Assembly: GCA_021151665.1 (NCBI GenBank)
Contig: JAGKWW010000006.1
Location: 13,825 to 77,824, forward strand
From: Flavobacteriaceae bacterium
Lineage (GTDB): Bacteria; Bacteroidota; Bacteroidia; Flavobacteriales; Flavobacteriaceae
DNA length: 64,000 nt
Reading direction: 5' to 3'
Shown: positions 25,767-35,577 of the stretch, piece after piece
Numbering within the stretch: the first letter of the stretch is position 1
Layout of the letters: each line of letters starts with the position of its first letter
Translations under genes and position numbers: made by a program
Notes under the pieces: model-generated
What the model saw: the letters and a program-made list of their open reading frames with translations, nothing else
What the model was told of the DNA's origin: nothing
The model's database searches: none

Positions 25767-26126
25767 CTATACCGTTCGCTCACCTGTCCTTCTTTGAGAC
25801 AATACTATCACGACCATCTCAAAAAGCGCAATGCCTACATAGAGGATATAAGTTTCTCCCGCAAAGCCCAGAAGCCAGGGAGAGGCCCCAAGCAAAACTG
25901 CTGAAAGTATATCGAACACCAGGTGAACCGGCATCGGGATTAGCTTTATAAGGCCAAGCTCATATCGGGTGAGCAGTGCCAGCAGTATGGTAAATGCCCC
26001 CAGTACTAATAGAATCATACCTTTCGGGTCTGAAGTATCGAAATTCAGAAAGAATGGCAGCAGCACCAGCAGCAGCCCGGTAGCATAATCAAGGGAGCCA
26101 TGTATTTTGGTAGAGATAGGTTTCAT
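25767..26126 (-). CDS. SPW-repeat-like small membrane protein
   Basis: 119 residues with four transmembrane helices in two pairs (DYATGLLLVLLPFFLNF and HLVFDILSAVLLGASPWLLGF). The internal similarity of the two halves and the SPWLLGF ending match SPW-repeat proteins, integral membrane proteins of unknown function often found near stress genes in Bacteroidota. Confidence 0.7.
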   Translation of the reverse strand: MKPISTKIHGSLDYATGLLLVLLPFFLNFDTSDPKGMILLVLGAFTILLALLTRYELGLIKLIPMPVHLVFDILSAVLLGASPWLLGFAGETYILYVGIALFEMVVIVLSQRRTGERTV

Positions 26127-26188
26127 GCTGTAATGTTTGTTAGTGAAAATTGGAATCTTTGGTGCCTCGCCCGTAAATCTTTTAAGGG

Positions 26189-26212
26189 AAAAAAGGCAGC
26201 CCTAAAGCTGCC
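26189..26212 (-). terminator. terminator of the 26240-26776 gene
   Basis: On the minus strand GGCAGC, loop TTTAGG, GCTGCC is followed by TTTTTTCCC; a 6-bp GC-rich stem with a T tract 28 bp after the stop of the upstream minus-strand gene. Confidence 0.65.
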
Positions 26213-26239
26213 CATCCAATCACGAGTATATGTAAGAAT

Positions 26240-26776
26240 TTAGTAAGTTGCTTTCTTCTTCTTTTTCTTTTGATATAAAAATGCAATAGCCAACCCGGTC
26301 ACAATAGCGCCGACGGCCACCTTTGCCACAAATTTTTTCCGGTTATATTTCCATTCTGCGGCGAGCCCCAATTCATCATAAAGGTTGGGAATATGCCCAT
26401 GGGCAAGGTCAGTCACAATACCCTCTACCACACCAACCCTGTCGGCGAGCATCAGCGGAAGCCAGCGCCCATAGCTGGATTCACTATACTTGTAGGCTAC
26501 CCTGCGGATAGCGCCGCTTACGCCCGAGGGAGGAACCGGAGAACCGTAAACTGCCGTCAGGTTGGGCCGCTCTACCGATTTAAGTATTTCGGATGTCTGC
26601 GCCTGCTGCGGCGGCCTTTGCCATACATATCCTTCCTGCTCTTCGTCAGTGCGCTTCTTTATAGGGTAGGTAGGGTCATTATCCTTGTTGATATCTACCC
26701 CCCACCCGATTATTTTTGTCAGGTCTGCTTTACCCGGCCGGGTAAAGTCAGACGGCTTGGTTTCATCTGTTATCAT
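26240..26776 (-). CDS. membrane-anchored protein of unknown function
   Basis: 178 residues: a hydrophilic N-terminal half rich in Pro/Gln (YPIKKRTDEEQEGYVWQRPPQ is split over residues 38-58), a middle region with GRWLPLMLADRVGVVEG, and one C-terminal transmembrane helix (VAVGAIVTGLAIAFLY) ending in a poly-Lys tail. The topology suggests a cytoplasmic domain anchored by its tail. I know no function. It lies 10 bp after the alcohol dehydrogenase gene on the same strand, so both are probably cotranscribed. Confidence 0.6.
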   Translation of the reverse strand: MITDETKPSDFTRPGKADLTKIIGWGVDINKDNDPTYPIKKRTDEEQEGYVWQRPPQQAQTSEILKSVERPNLTAVYGSPVPPSGVSGAIRRVAYKYSESSYGRWLPLMLADRVGVVEGIVTDLAHGHIPNLYDELGLAAEWKYNRKKFVAKVAVGAIVTGLAIAFLYQKKKKKKATY

Positions 26777-26786
26777 AGCGTTATCT

Positions 26787-27935
26787 TTATATTGATGGCG
26801 GTATCAGTACCGTTTTTATGCAGTTATCCAGTTTCGAGGAAAAAATATGATACGCCTCCCCCACTTCTTCCAGCGGGATGCGGTGCGTGATGATCTCTTT
26901 CGGGTTCAGGATGCCGTTTTTTACGTGCTCTATCAGCCGTGGCAAAACCCTTTTTACAGATGCCTGGTTTGCCCTGATGGTAATACCTTTGTTTACCACA
27001 TTCCCGATAGGCACAAGCGCATCTATAGGGCCATACACGCCCACTATAGAAACTATTCCGCCTTTTTTTACCGAATTGATAGCCCAGTGCAGCGCGGTCG
27101 TGGAACCGCCCTGAAGCATCAGCTTACGGCCCATTATCGTGTTAGACAGATTGCCCGAAGCCTCGCATCCTACAGCATCGATACATACGTCGGCACCCAG
27201 TGAATCGGTCATCGTCTTGATAAATACTACCGGATCGTTTATGAAGTCAAAGTTGTACACCTCGCACTGCGCAAACTTTTCTGCAAACTCCAGCCTGTAG
27301 TCCAGCCTGTCGATCAGGATTACACGGCCGGCGCCGAAAAGCCACGCACATTTGGCCGCCATAATGCCAATAGGCCCAGCACCAAAAACTACCACGGTAT
27401 CGCCGGGCTGTATGCCGCCCATCTCTGCCGCCTGATAGCCCGTGGGCACCACATCGGTAAGCAGGACCGCATCATCGGGATCCATCCATTCGGGGATTAC
27501 AGTTGGCCCGACATCGGCATAAGGTACACGCACATATTCTGCCTGGCCGCCGTCATATCCGCCTGCGGTGTGCGAATAGCCGAAGATGCCCCCCACGGCA
27601 GTTGCCTCAGGATTGCTCTCATGGCAGTTGCCGTAAAGTTCCTGCTTGCAAAAGGCACACTTGCCACAGGAGATGTTGAACGGCACCATTACCCTGTCGC
27701 CTACCTTTACATTCTGAACATCGGTGCCTACCTCTACAATTTCGCCGATAAACTCGTGGCCGAAGGTAGTACCTACGCGCGTATCGGGCACCAGCCCGTG
27801 GTACAGGTGCAGGTCTGACCCGCAAATGCACGACCGGAGCACTTTTACAATGGCATCCTGCGGATGCTCTATTTCGGGATATGGCTTGTGGGCGGCACGC
27901 ACCCTGTAAGGCCCCCTGTAATTCATTGCTAACAT
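26787..27935 (-). CDS. zinc-dependent alcohol dehydrogenase (MDR)
   Basis: 382 residues. Catalytic zinc site CGSDLHLYHG (Cys near residue 38) and GHEFIGEIVEVG; structural zinc lobe CGKCAFCKQELYGNC (four Cys near 90-103); Rossmann motif GAGPIGIMAA near 180 and the acidic residue DRLD for NAD binding. It resembles the glutathione-independent formaldehyde dehydrogenase-like branch by length and by the CEVYNFDF insertion; the alcohol substrate is not certain. It is followed after 10 bp by the membrane-anchored unknown, and preceded after 22 bp by an AraC regulator gene on the same strand. Confidence 0.88.
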   Translation of the reverse strand: MLAMNYRGPYRVRAAHKPYPEIEHPQDAIVKVLRSCICGSDLHLYHGLVPDTRVGTTFGHEFIGEIVEVGTDVQNVKVGDRVMVPFNISCGKCAFCKQELYGNCHESNPEATAVGGIFGYSHTAGGYDGGQAEYVRVPYADVGPTVIPEWMDPDDAVLLTDVVPTGYQAAEMGGIQPGDTVVVFGAGPIGIMAAKCAWLFGAGRVILIDRLDYRLEFAEKFAQCEVYNFDFINDPVVFIKTMTDSLGADVCIDAVGCEASGNLSNTIMGRKLMLQGGSTTALHWAINSVKKGGIVSIVGVYGPIDALVPIGNVVNKGITIRANQASVKRVLPRLIEHVKNGILNPKEIITHRIPLEEVGEAYHIFSSKLDNCIKTVLIPPSI

Positions 27936-27957
27936 ATATCTTGATTTTGAGTTTAAC

Positions 27958-28524
27958 TTAGGCTGCCTTTGTCATGGCAGGCTTTCTTCTGCGCATGCAG
28001 AGCTTTTGAAAGGCACTCGGCGTAAAGCCCGTTATTTTCTTGAACTGGTTAGAAAGGTGTGCCACGCTGCTGTAATTGAGCCTGTAAGATATCTCTGTAA
28101 GCGACACATTCTCGGTAATCAGCAGCTGCTTGGCCAGTTCGATTTTATAAAGGATGATAAAGCTCTCAATAGTCATGTGGCATACCTCTGAAAAGGCCTG
28201 TGACACGGTACGGTAATTTTCACCCAGCTTTTCCGAAATATAAGATGATATTTTTACCAGTGGCGCTGCCTTGTCATAGGTGATGACCGTCATAATGATT
28301 TGCTTTACCTGCTGGGCCAGGACGGCTTTGCGGTTGTCTATGATATCTATGCCGTAGGCAGAAAGCTCATTGCGAAGCGCATGATACTGCTCCAGCGGCA
28401 CGGGGCTGTTTAGGGTGGCGCTTCCCATTCCGGTAACGGTACAGTCCAGATTGTATTTGTTGAGTTTTTCGGTGAGCAGCGTCCTGCAGGCTGCTTCGAG
28501 GTTGTATTTAAAAAAGATGTTCAT
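27958..28524 (-). CDS. AraC family transcriptional regulator
   Basis: 188 residues from the ATG at 28524; the frame runs on upstream, but an N-terminal extension would be atypical. The C-terminal ~100 residues carry the AraC domain (ESFIILYKIELAKQLLI, SLTEISYRLNYSSVAHLSNQFKKITGFTPS). The N-terminal ~80 residues lack a recognised effector domain. It is the first gene before the alcohol dehydrogenase, a likely target. Confidence 0.85.
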   Translation of the reverse strand: MNIFFKYNLEAACRTLLTEKLNKYNLDCTVTGMGSATLNSPVPLEQYHALRNELSAYGIDIIDNRKAVLAQQVKQIIMTVITYDKAAPLVKISSYISEKLGENYRTVSQAFSEVCHMTIESFIILYKIELAKQLLITENVSLTEISYRLNYSSVAHLSNQFKKITGFTPSAFQKLCMRRRKPAMTKAA

Positions 28525-28747
28525 AAGAATTACATTTAAAATGTTGATGTTGACGTAACTATAAATCAGCGCGGCGCGATGCCGGTTTACGCGGTTATGA
28601 ATAACCAAAATGTAATGTCTCCCCGGGTATGGGGGTATGAATCACTACTAAATTACAATTAATGCAGTGGCAAGCGGGGTGTTTAACGTATAATTAAGGG
28701 CTTTTAACTATGTTCTGTTAAGAAATCCTAAGGATATTACGGTCTTG

Positions 28748-29176
28748 TCAATTCACTATGAGCATAAAGGTTTCCTTATTGAAACCGTCGGCTATATATT
28801 GCCATATTACCCCCAGGATATAGAATATCTTTTTTCTGAAATCGGGGTCGCTCTCTTTGCGGATGTAGACATTGGCACCTGCAATAAACACCTCCTCATC
28901 AAGCCCTTCGGCAGGATTTTCGGCATAAGCAACAATAATTATACTATCGTACCTGCAGTCTTTGCGTATATCGGCTATCAGGCCGGTGCCCACGGCGGCC
29001 TCCCCTATTTTTATAAATACCACATCGGGCATTACCCATTGCAGTGCCAGGTAGTCTTCAAGCGCCCGGTTGTCGCTAAATGCAATAATATCACTTTCAA
29101 TATTTCCGGCTTCAAATAATTCAAGAAGCATTTTCTTGTCTTCACTGCCAAGCAGCAGAACATTTAATTTTTCCAT
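28748..29176 (-). CDS. receiver-like protein lacking the phospho-Asp
   Basis: 142 residues with the CheY-like order of strands: NVLLLGSEDKK (acidic pair E12-D13), then MPDVVFIKIG, where the residue aligned with the phospho-accepting Asp is Lys56, then IIIVAYAENP (Ala in place of Thr/Ser) and NVYIRKES (Lys kept). The absence of Asp and of Thr/Ser means it cannot be phosphorylated in the usual way; pseudo-receivers of this kind act through protein contacts. It is divergent from the sensor kinase at 29684, which lacks its phospho-His. Confidence 0.7.
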   Translation of the reverse strand: MEKLNVLLLGSEDKKMLLELFEAGNIESDIIAFSDNRALEDYLALQWVMPDVVFIKIGEAAVGTGLIADIRKDCRYDSIIIVAYAENPAEGLDEEVFIAGANVYIRKESDPDFRKKIFYILGVIWQYIADGFNKETFMLIVN

Positions 29177-29683
29177 AAGATGAGATTTAAAGGGGTATAA
29201 CTATCACAGCCACACCGGAAAAAAAGCGCTGGTATATTGCAAAATCTAAATTCGGATATGAAGTAGCCCGGAGGCAACCGTATTGATATTAGTAAAAGGT
29301 GTGGAAAGATGTAGGATCGCCCCTGGTATGGGGGTAAATACGAAGTTAATAAAGTAAACGGCCGGCGGTTTTGCTTTAACTTATATTTAAGCACTAAAAA
29401 TGTTGCAAGCCACGACGAACATATTTGAACGCTTAAACAGTCATACTATTTTAAAATTATAAGATTTTCCGGAATCGTTGCATGTTTTGCCAAACATAAG
29501 TTAACGAATGTTAAAGAATATTGCGATTTTTTATCTTTGTAGTACCTGCCTCTGCAGAGATCTACATACATCAAGAGGAACCAATTTTCTCACGGGATAG
29601 CCTTACATTCCGCACATCCAATATTATTTTTATTTATCCCGGAAACACGCACTTGTATTGTATGTTGTTCAAATATCTATTAT
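29177..29683. other. intergenic region between divergent signalling genes
   Basis: AT-rich and without a credible gene. It holds a promoter candidate for the kinase, TATCTTTG at 29532-29539, followed by a ~140-nt leader. A short open frame at 29521-29703 overlaps the kinase start and shows no coding features. I see no regulon-type palindrome. Confidence 0.6.
29532..29539 (+). promoter_or_regulatory. -7 element TATCTTTG for the PAS/GAF kinase
   Basis: Perfect match to TAnnTTTG, 144 bp before the ATG; it implies a long untranslated leader. Confidence 0.5.
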
Positions 29684-32575
29684 ATGACAACCAACGAAAA
29701 TAATGCACTAACGACGGTAGAAACCACCACTATGCCCCGGCACGCAACCGATAAATATAAAATGATGATCGATTGTATGGATGAAGGCTACTGCATCATC
29801 CGGATGCTTTATGATAAAAATGGCAAGGCTACGGACTGGCGTTACCTCGAAGTGAACCATGCGTTCGAACTCAACAATGGCCTGTATAATGCCACCGGAA
29901 AGACGATTCGCGAAATGGCGCCGGATATCGAATACAAGTGGGTGGAAATATACGACAAGGTGGCCCGCAGCGGTGAGCCTATCCGCTTTATAGAGGACTC
30001 CAAAGCATTAAACCGTATTTTCAACCTGTATGCTTTTCGTATAGGCGATCCGGAAGAACGGCTGGTCGCAGTTATCTTTACCGATATAACGCTACAGGCA
30101 AAAGCCGAAGAACAGCTCAAGCTCAGCAAGGAAAAACAAGCTTTTATGCTGAAGCTGACCGACAGTATACGGTTTGTTTCCGATCCTGCCAAAATCCAGT
30201 TCAGCGCTGCCACGCTGCTTGGCGAACACCTCGGTGCAGCACGTGCCGGCTACGCCGAAACGCAGCCCGACGACAGCAAGGTGGCCGTTACGCTTCACTA
30301 CACTGATGGAGTGCGGGGAATGGAAGGCGTTTACTCCTATGAAGATTATGGTATGGACCTGCTTAACGACCTGCTCGCCGGCAAAACAGTTGTGCGAAGC
30401 GATATTGCCAATGACCCTACGCTAACGAAAGCAGAAAAGCAGGCACATGCGGTACTGGATCTGGGTGCAACGCTCAATATCCCCCTTGTAAAAGAAGGAA
30501 AGCTCGTGGCTATTATGTTCGTGCATTTTAAAAATGCGCACCAGTGGACAGAAAATGAGATAGAGATAGCCGAAGAAACCGCCGAGCGTACCTGGGCTAC
30601 TGTAGAACGCGCCAAGGCCGAGCAGGCGCTTAAAGAAAGCGAGGCGCATTACCGGGCACTGGTAGAAGGACATACCCAGGCTGTGTGGGAAACCGACCCA
30701 GACGGGATAATTGTTGCCGGCAGCCAGAGCTGGATGTCTTACACCGGGCAGACCACTGCAGAGTTTGTGGGTTACGGATGGCTGAATGCAGTGCATCCGG
30801 ACGACCGCGAATATGCCGAACGGCAGTGGCGTGAGGCGGTGGCTGCTAAAAGGATAGTCAATGCCGAATTCAGGATTCAATTCGCTACGGGCGGATACCG
30901 GTGGAGTAATGTAAGGGCTGTACCTGTGCTCGATTCAGAGGGCAAGATACAAAAATGGGTCGGCATGAATATCGATATACAGGAACGAAAGGAAACTGAG
31001 GAAGAACTACGGCAGCAGAGGCTGCAGCTTTCTAAAGTCCAGGAAATCGGCGGCGTGGCAGGTATCGACATTGATATTACAGATAAACTGAACGGGCAGC
31101 GCACGCCCGAATATCTTAGAATTCACGGCCTGCCGGGAGATACCCAAAACGAAACACATCAGGACTGGCTGAACCGCCTCCATCCTGAGGATCGCGATAA
31201 AGCAGCAGAAGCCCTACAAACTGCACTGGAAGGAAAAGGGAATGTTTACCAGAACGAGTACCGCATCATCAGGCCCAGCGATAGACAGGTACGCTGGATT
31301 TATGTGAAAGCCGATATAGTAAGGGATAGCCGTGGCGAAGCCGTCCGGCTCATTGGTGCCCATATTGACATAACCAGCCAGAAAGAAAGCGAAATGGCTC
31401 TGTGGGAGGCCGAACGCAAATACAGGGAACAACTGGAAAAAGAGGTGACCGACCGCACACTTCAGCTCAATGAAAGCAAAGAGCTGATACAGGCTACCCT
31501 TGACGCTTCATTTGACATGATACAGGTATTTAAAGCCGTGCGGGACAAATCAGGCGAGATCATAGACTTTATATGGATATTGAATAATGATGTAGCTGCC
31601 AGTATCTATGGCGACGTTATTGGCCAGAGCCTGCTTGAAAGAAACCCGGGTGTGGTAGAGACAGGAATCTTCGCGCACTTTGTAGAGGTAACCGAGACCG
31701 GAGTGCCGCAACGCTATGAAAAATATTACCAACATGAGCAGTTCGACGGCTGGATCCATCAATCCGTTGTAAAGGTAGACGATGGCGTGGCTACCTCTAC
31801 CACCGATATTACAGAGCGCAAGCTTGCCGAGAAACAGATCCTGGGCCTCAATACGATGCTGTCTGCGAAGAACAGGGAACTCGAAGCAATGAATTCGGAA
31901 TTAACGACTTTCAATAATATCGCAGCTAATGATTATAACGAAACATTCCGTGCACTGTACCTTAACCTTGAAAACCTTATAAAAAGCGATGCAGCAAGGC
32001 TTAGCAACACAGGCAAAGCCAACCTGCGCAAGGCCCAGTCGGCGATACAGAAAATGAAGATGCTTACCGAGGATATCGTGGCTTTTTCCAAACTACCGTC
32101 AATAGACGGCGCTGTTTCAGAAATTGACCTGAACCATACACTCAATGATGTGCTGGACGATTTTAGGGATAAGATAAACTTTACCGGCATTACGATAACG
32201 GCGGAAGATTTGCCTGTCATAAACGGCTTCCCACTTCTTACCTCCCTCCTGTTCCATCACGTCATAGATAATGCTTTAAAATTCAGGAATGAAGAGTCTC
32301 CGCGCCTTAATATTAGTTTTACAACTGTAACAAAAGGAACGCCGCCTATGCCGTATTTCCAGATTACTTTTGCCGATAATGGCATCGGAATTCCGGAAGA
32401 AGAACAAGAAAATATTTTTAACATCTTTCACACCCTGCACCCAAAAGGGACCTATCGCGGGTCGGGTATCGGCCTGGCGGTATGCCGCAAGATAATGGCG
32501 CTGCATAAAGGTTACATCAGCGCTTTGCCAAATGCAGGGGGCGGAACCATTATAAGCTGCCTTTTCCCTGCCTGA
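29684..32575 (+). CDS. PAS-GAF-PAS sensor histidine-kinase homologue without phospho-His
   Basis: 963 residues, no transmembrane segment, cytoplasmic. Order: PAS (about 20-145), GAF (150-310), three further PAS domains (320-440, 445-575, 590-710, the second and third with the PAC pattern GVNIDIQERK / GAHIDITSQK), dimerisation helices (725-795) and HATPase (820-963). The ATPase boxes are intact: N box HHVIDNALKF, G1 DNGIGIPEE, G2 GSGIGLAVC. The H box, normally S-H-D-L in this family, reads A-A-N749-D-Y, so His is replaced by Asn. It can probably bind ATP but not autophosphorylate classically. It is divergent from the pseudo-receiver gene. Confidence 0.85.
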   Translation: MTTNENNALTTVETTTMPRHATDKYKMMIDCMDEGYCIIRMLYDKNGKATDWRYLEVNHAFELNNGLYNATGKTIREMAPDIEYKWVEIYDKVARSGEPIRFIEDSKALNRIFNLYAFRIGDPEERLVAVIFTDITLQAKAEEQLKLSKEKQAFMLKLTDSIRFVSDPAKIQFSAATLLGEHLGAARAGYAETQPDDSKVAVTLHYTDGVRGMEGVYSYEDYGMDLLNDLLAGKTVVRSDIANDPTLTKAEKQAHAVLDLGATLNIPLVKEGKLVAIMFVHFKNAHQWTENEIEIAEETAERTWATVERAKAEQALKESEAHYRALVEGHTQAVWETDPDGIIVAGSQSWMSYTGQTTAEFVGYGWLNAVHPDDREYAERQWREAVAAKRIVNAEFRIQFATGGYRWSNVRAVPVLDSEGKIQKWVGMNIDIQERKETEEELRQQRLQLSKVQEIGGVAGIDIDITDKLNGQRTPEYLRIHGLPGDTQNETHQDWLNRLHPEDRDKAAEALQTALEGKGNVYQNEYRIIRPSDRQVRWIYVKADIVRDSRGEAVRLIGAHIDITSQKESEMALWEAERKYREQLEKEVTDRTLQLNESKELIQATLDASFDMIQVFKAVRDKSGEIIDFIWILNNDVAASIYGDVIGQSLLERNPGVVETGIFAHFVEVTETGVPQRYEKYYQHEQFDGWIHQSVVKVDDGVATSTTDITERKLAEKQILGLNTMLSAKNRELEAMNSELTTFNNIAANDYNETFRALYLNLENLIKSDAARLSNTGKANLRKAQSAIQKMKMLTEDIVAFSKLPSIDGAVSEIDLNHTLNDVLDDFRDKINFTGITITAEDLPVINGFPLLTSLLFHHVIDNALKFRNEESPRLNISFTTVTKGTPPMPYFQITFADNGIGIPEEEQENIFNIFHTLHPKGTYRGSGIGLAVCRKIMALHKGYISALPNAGGGTIISCLFPA

Positions 32576-32640
32576 GCCGTACCTCAGCCGGGTCACGGCG
32601 TTCAACACTATACTTAAGCCGGGATTGGTTAAAAAAATCA

Positions 32641-35163
32641 TTACTGGCCTGCACCCATATATTTGGCGAGATATGGAGCGGTTCTGCTTTCCTTCGATTT
32701 TATAATTTCGGACGGCGGGCCCTCAGCGACAATCGTTCCGCCCTTTTCCCCTGCTCCAGGGCCAATGTCTATGATCCAGTCGCTGCCCGCTATTACCTGC
32801 ATATCATGCTCTACCACTATTACGGTGTTCCCAGAATTGACAAGCCTGCGCAATTGCGCCAGAAGTTTTTCTACATCGCTGGGGTGCAGGCCGGTTGTAG
32901 GCTCATCCAATATATAAAGCGTTTTCCCTGCCTGGCTACGTTGTAATTCGGTGGCAAGCTTGATGCGCTGCGCTTCACCTCCGGAAAGCTCGGTAGCCGG
33001 CTGCCCGAGCCGTAGATATCCGAGTCCCACTTCACTCAAAATATCAAGGGGATGCCGTACCGTAGCCTCATCTTCAAAAAAATCGCGTGCCTCATCAACC
33101 GTCATTTGCAGTACTTGCGCAATGTTGCGTCCGTTATATTCCACTTCCAGCGTGGAGGCTTTGTAACGTGTGCCGGAGCACACGGGACATGGCGCATAAA
33201 CACTCGGGAGGAACAAAAGCTCAACCATGACGAACCCTTCGCCCTGGCAATTGGGGCAGCGGCCTTTGGCAACGTTAAACGAGAAACGGCCGGCATCATA
33301 CTTTCGCGACTTTGCCAGTTTTGTAGCGGCAAAGAGTTTCCGGACAGGATCGAACAGGCCTGTATAGGTGGCGAGGTTAGAACGCGGCGTTCGCCCGATA
33401 GCTTTCTGGTCTACCACAATCAGCCGTTTCAGGTGTTGTAGCCCATCCGTTATTGTCCCCCCTACTCTTTGCGTCGCGGCATCTTCAAGCGGATTGTCAT
33501 CGTCAGTGGTTTCTGCGACAACCGAAGTACCAAGGCTTTCCGATACCAGTTCTACAAGCGCCTGGCTGACAAGGCTGCTCTTTCCGGAACCCGAGATACC
33601 GGTAACGCTGGTAAAAACACCTATGGGGAACGAAACCTCAAGGTTTTGCAAATTGTTGCGCGAGACTCCCGAGAGTTTCAGCCATCCGTGCGGTTCGTTT
33701 GCTAGGGCGCCCAGGGACTTGTACCCGGCACCGATATATTTTTTGGTAACAGATGCTTCAACTTCCTGCAAACCTTGCGGTGGGCCGCTATACAAAACCT
33801 GTCCGCCGTATTGGCCTGCACCGGGGCCCACATCTACTATCCAGTCGGCATGGTCTATAACATCGATTTCATGCTCTACTACGAATATGGAGTTGCCCGA
33901 AGCCTTCAGCCCATCAAGTGCACGAAGCAGCGCCTGAGTATCTGCCGGATGCAACCCTGCCGAGGGTTCGTCGAGCACATACACCACCCCGAAAAGATTG
34001 GACCGTACCTGCGTAGCCAGCCTGAGCCTTTGCAATTCGCCGGGCGAAAGCGTTGGTGTGGTACGCTCCAGGGTTAGGTAACCCAAGCCGAGGTCTAGCA
34101 TAACATTGAGGCGCGCAAGGAAATCTTCGGCAATGCGCAGTTTTACCATTTCTTTCTCACCTGCATCTGCAGTGCTATTCTTTTTTGCAAAAGGTCCGAA
34201 TATTTCAGCAAGCATCCCGAGGGGCTTTCTCGCCATCTCGGCTATATCGAGGCCGGCAAAGGTCACCGAGAGTGATTCCCTTTTCAGGCGCTTGCCGTGA
34301 CAGACGGGGCAATCGCTTGTAAGCATATATTGCGCCACGCGTTTTTTCATCAGCTGGCTCTGGGTATTGGCAAAGGTGTGCATTACATAGCGTTTTACCC
34401 CGGTAAACGTTCCCATATAATCGGGAGGAACTTTGTTTTTGAGAGCCTTTTTCACTTCTGCACCGCTTAGTCCGGGATATACCGGCACTACCGGCTGCTC
34501 CTCTGTAAATAATATCCAATTGCGGGTTTCCTGCGGCAATTCACGCCACGGTACGTCCACGTCATATCCCATTGTGGTAAGGATGTCGCGTTGGTTCTGG
34601 CCGCCCCACGCAGTAGGCCACGCGGCAATAGCCCGCTCCCGTATAGTAAGCGAGTCATCGGGCACCATAGACTTCTCAGTTACATCATATACGCGGCCCA
34701 AGCCGTGGCATTTGGGGCAGGCGCCCTCGGGCGTATTGGGCGAGAACGATTCGGCATACAAAATCCCCTGCGCTTGCGGATAATCTCCCGCACGCGAATA
34801 CAGCATCCGGAGAAGATTGGACAGGGTGGTAACGCTGCCGACCGTAGAGCGCGTGCTCACCCCACCCCTCTGCTGCTGCAACGCTACTGCAGGCGGAAGG
34901 CCATCGATGCTGTCAACCTCAGGAATTGGCATCTGGTTAAAAAGCCTACGGGCATAAGGCGATACCGATTCCAGGTAGCGGCGTTGCGCCTCGGCGTAGA
35001 TGGTGCCAAAGGCCAGTGACGATTTTCCTGAACCCGATACCCCTGTGAATACTACCAGGGCGTTGCGCGGAATGGTTACATCTACGTCTTTAAGGTTGTG
35101 CTCCCTGGCGCCGTTTACTGTAATATATCCGGCGAAAGCGTTGCTGTCGTTATTGTTTGGCAT
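32641..35163 (-). CDS. UvrA-like excinuclease ABC ATPase (UvrA2 type)
   Basis: 840 residues from the ATG at 35163 (an upstream in-frame ATG at 35187 is less likely). Two ABC modules: Walker A TGVSGSGKSS near residue 40 and TGISGSGKSS near 520; signatures LSPGELQRL and LSGGEAQRIKL; Walker B YVLDEPSAGLHP and YILDEPTTGLHP. Zinc modules CPKCHGLG, CPVCHGKR, CPNCQGEG and CPVCSGTR are present. It is ~100 residues shorter than housekeeping UvrA (about 940), as in UvrA2/DrrC-like paralogues, which may lack a full UvrB-interaction region and are linked to tolerance of DNA-binding drugs. The cognate uvrA probably lies elsewhere. Confidence 0.9.
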   Translation of the reverse strand: MPNNNDSNAFAGYITVNGAREHNLKDVDVTIPRNALVVFTGVSGSGKSSLAFGTIYAEAQRRYLESVSPYARRLFNQMPIPEVDSIDGLPPAVALQQQRGGVSTRSTVGSVTTLSNLLRMLYSRAGDYPQAQGILYAESFSPNTPEGACPKCHGLGRVYDVTEKSMVPDDSLTIRERAIAAWPTAWGGQNQRDILTTMGYDVDVPWRELPQETRNWILFTEEQPVVPVYPGLSGAEVKKALKNKVPPDYMGTFTGVKRYVMHTFANTQSQLMKKRVAQYMLTSDCPVCHGKRLKRESLSVTFAGLDIAEMARKPLGMLAEIFGPFAKKNSTADAGEKEMVKLRIAEDFLARLNVMLDLGLGYLTLERTTPTLSPGELQRLRLATQVRSNLFGVVYVLDEPSAGLHPADTQALLRALDGLKASGNSIFVVEHEIDVIDHADWIVDVGPGAGQYGGQVLYSGPPQGLQEVEASVTKKYIGAGYKSLGALANEPHGWLKLSGVSRNNLQNLEVSFPIGVFTSVTGISGSGKSSLVSQALVELVSESLGTSVVAETTDDDNPLEDAATQRVGGTITDGLQHLKRLIVVDQKAIGRTPRSNLATYTGLFDPVRKLFAATKLAKSRKYDAGRFSFNVAKGRCPNCQGEGFVMVELLFLPSVYAPCPVCSGTRYKASTLEVEYNGRNIAQVLQMTVDEARDFFEDEATVRHPLDILSEVGLGYLRLGQPATELSGGEAQRIKLATELQRSQAGKTLYILDEPTTGLHPSDVEKLLAQLRRLVNSGNTVIVVEHDMQVIAGSDWIIDIGPGAGEKGGTIVAEGPPSEIIKSKESRTAPYLAKYMGAGQ

Positions 35164-35577
35164 AATCAGACTTTTATGGAAGAGCATAAATTTAAAAACA
35201 TGAATCTTAAATATCCTTTATAATAACTTAAATGTAGCGTCTCTCGGGATTATAGTTACTGGTTAAATATAGGTAATTTAAATTTATATAAACTAAACCT
35301 ATTGTATCATCGAAAATACATATATCAAACACACACCCGTTCACTTCGTTAGTACAATATTTGCAATTGAGGATAATGCAAAAATTATTCAGAAATTTAG
35401 TTCATTTTGAGAATATGTTAATTTTTTCATCGATTTATTTTACATTTTATCGAAACATATCTTAAAATCAGCGTCTTAACAAAATGCGCTGATATATTTG
35501 TTTTTTAATTCGTTTTAACAATTTATTAACTATTGGAATTACTTGGTGACTACTTCAATTTATAATAAAGAGTGTGT
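35164..35577. other. AT-rich promoter region of the T9SS giant gene
   Basis: Gene-free, strongly AT-rich. It contains TATATTTG at 35493-35500, a perfect TAnnTTTG, with a ~77-nt leader to the ATG at 35578. No inverted repeat of note. Confidence 0.55.

Noticed and set aside
29521..29703. Short plus-strand frame before the sensor kinase
   Set aside because: It overlaps the kinase start, and its beginning overlaps the -7 element; composition is not protein-like.
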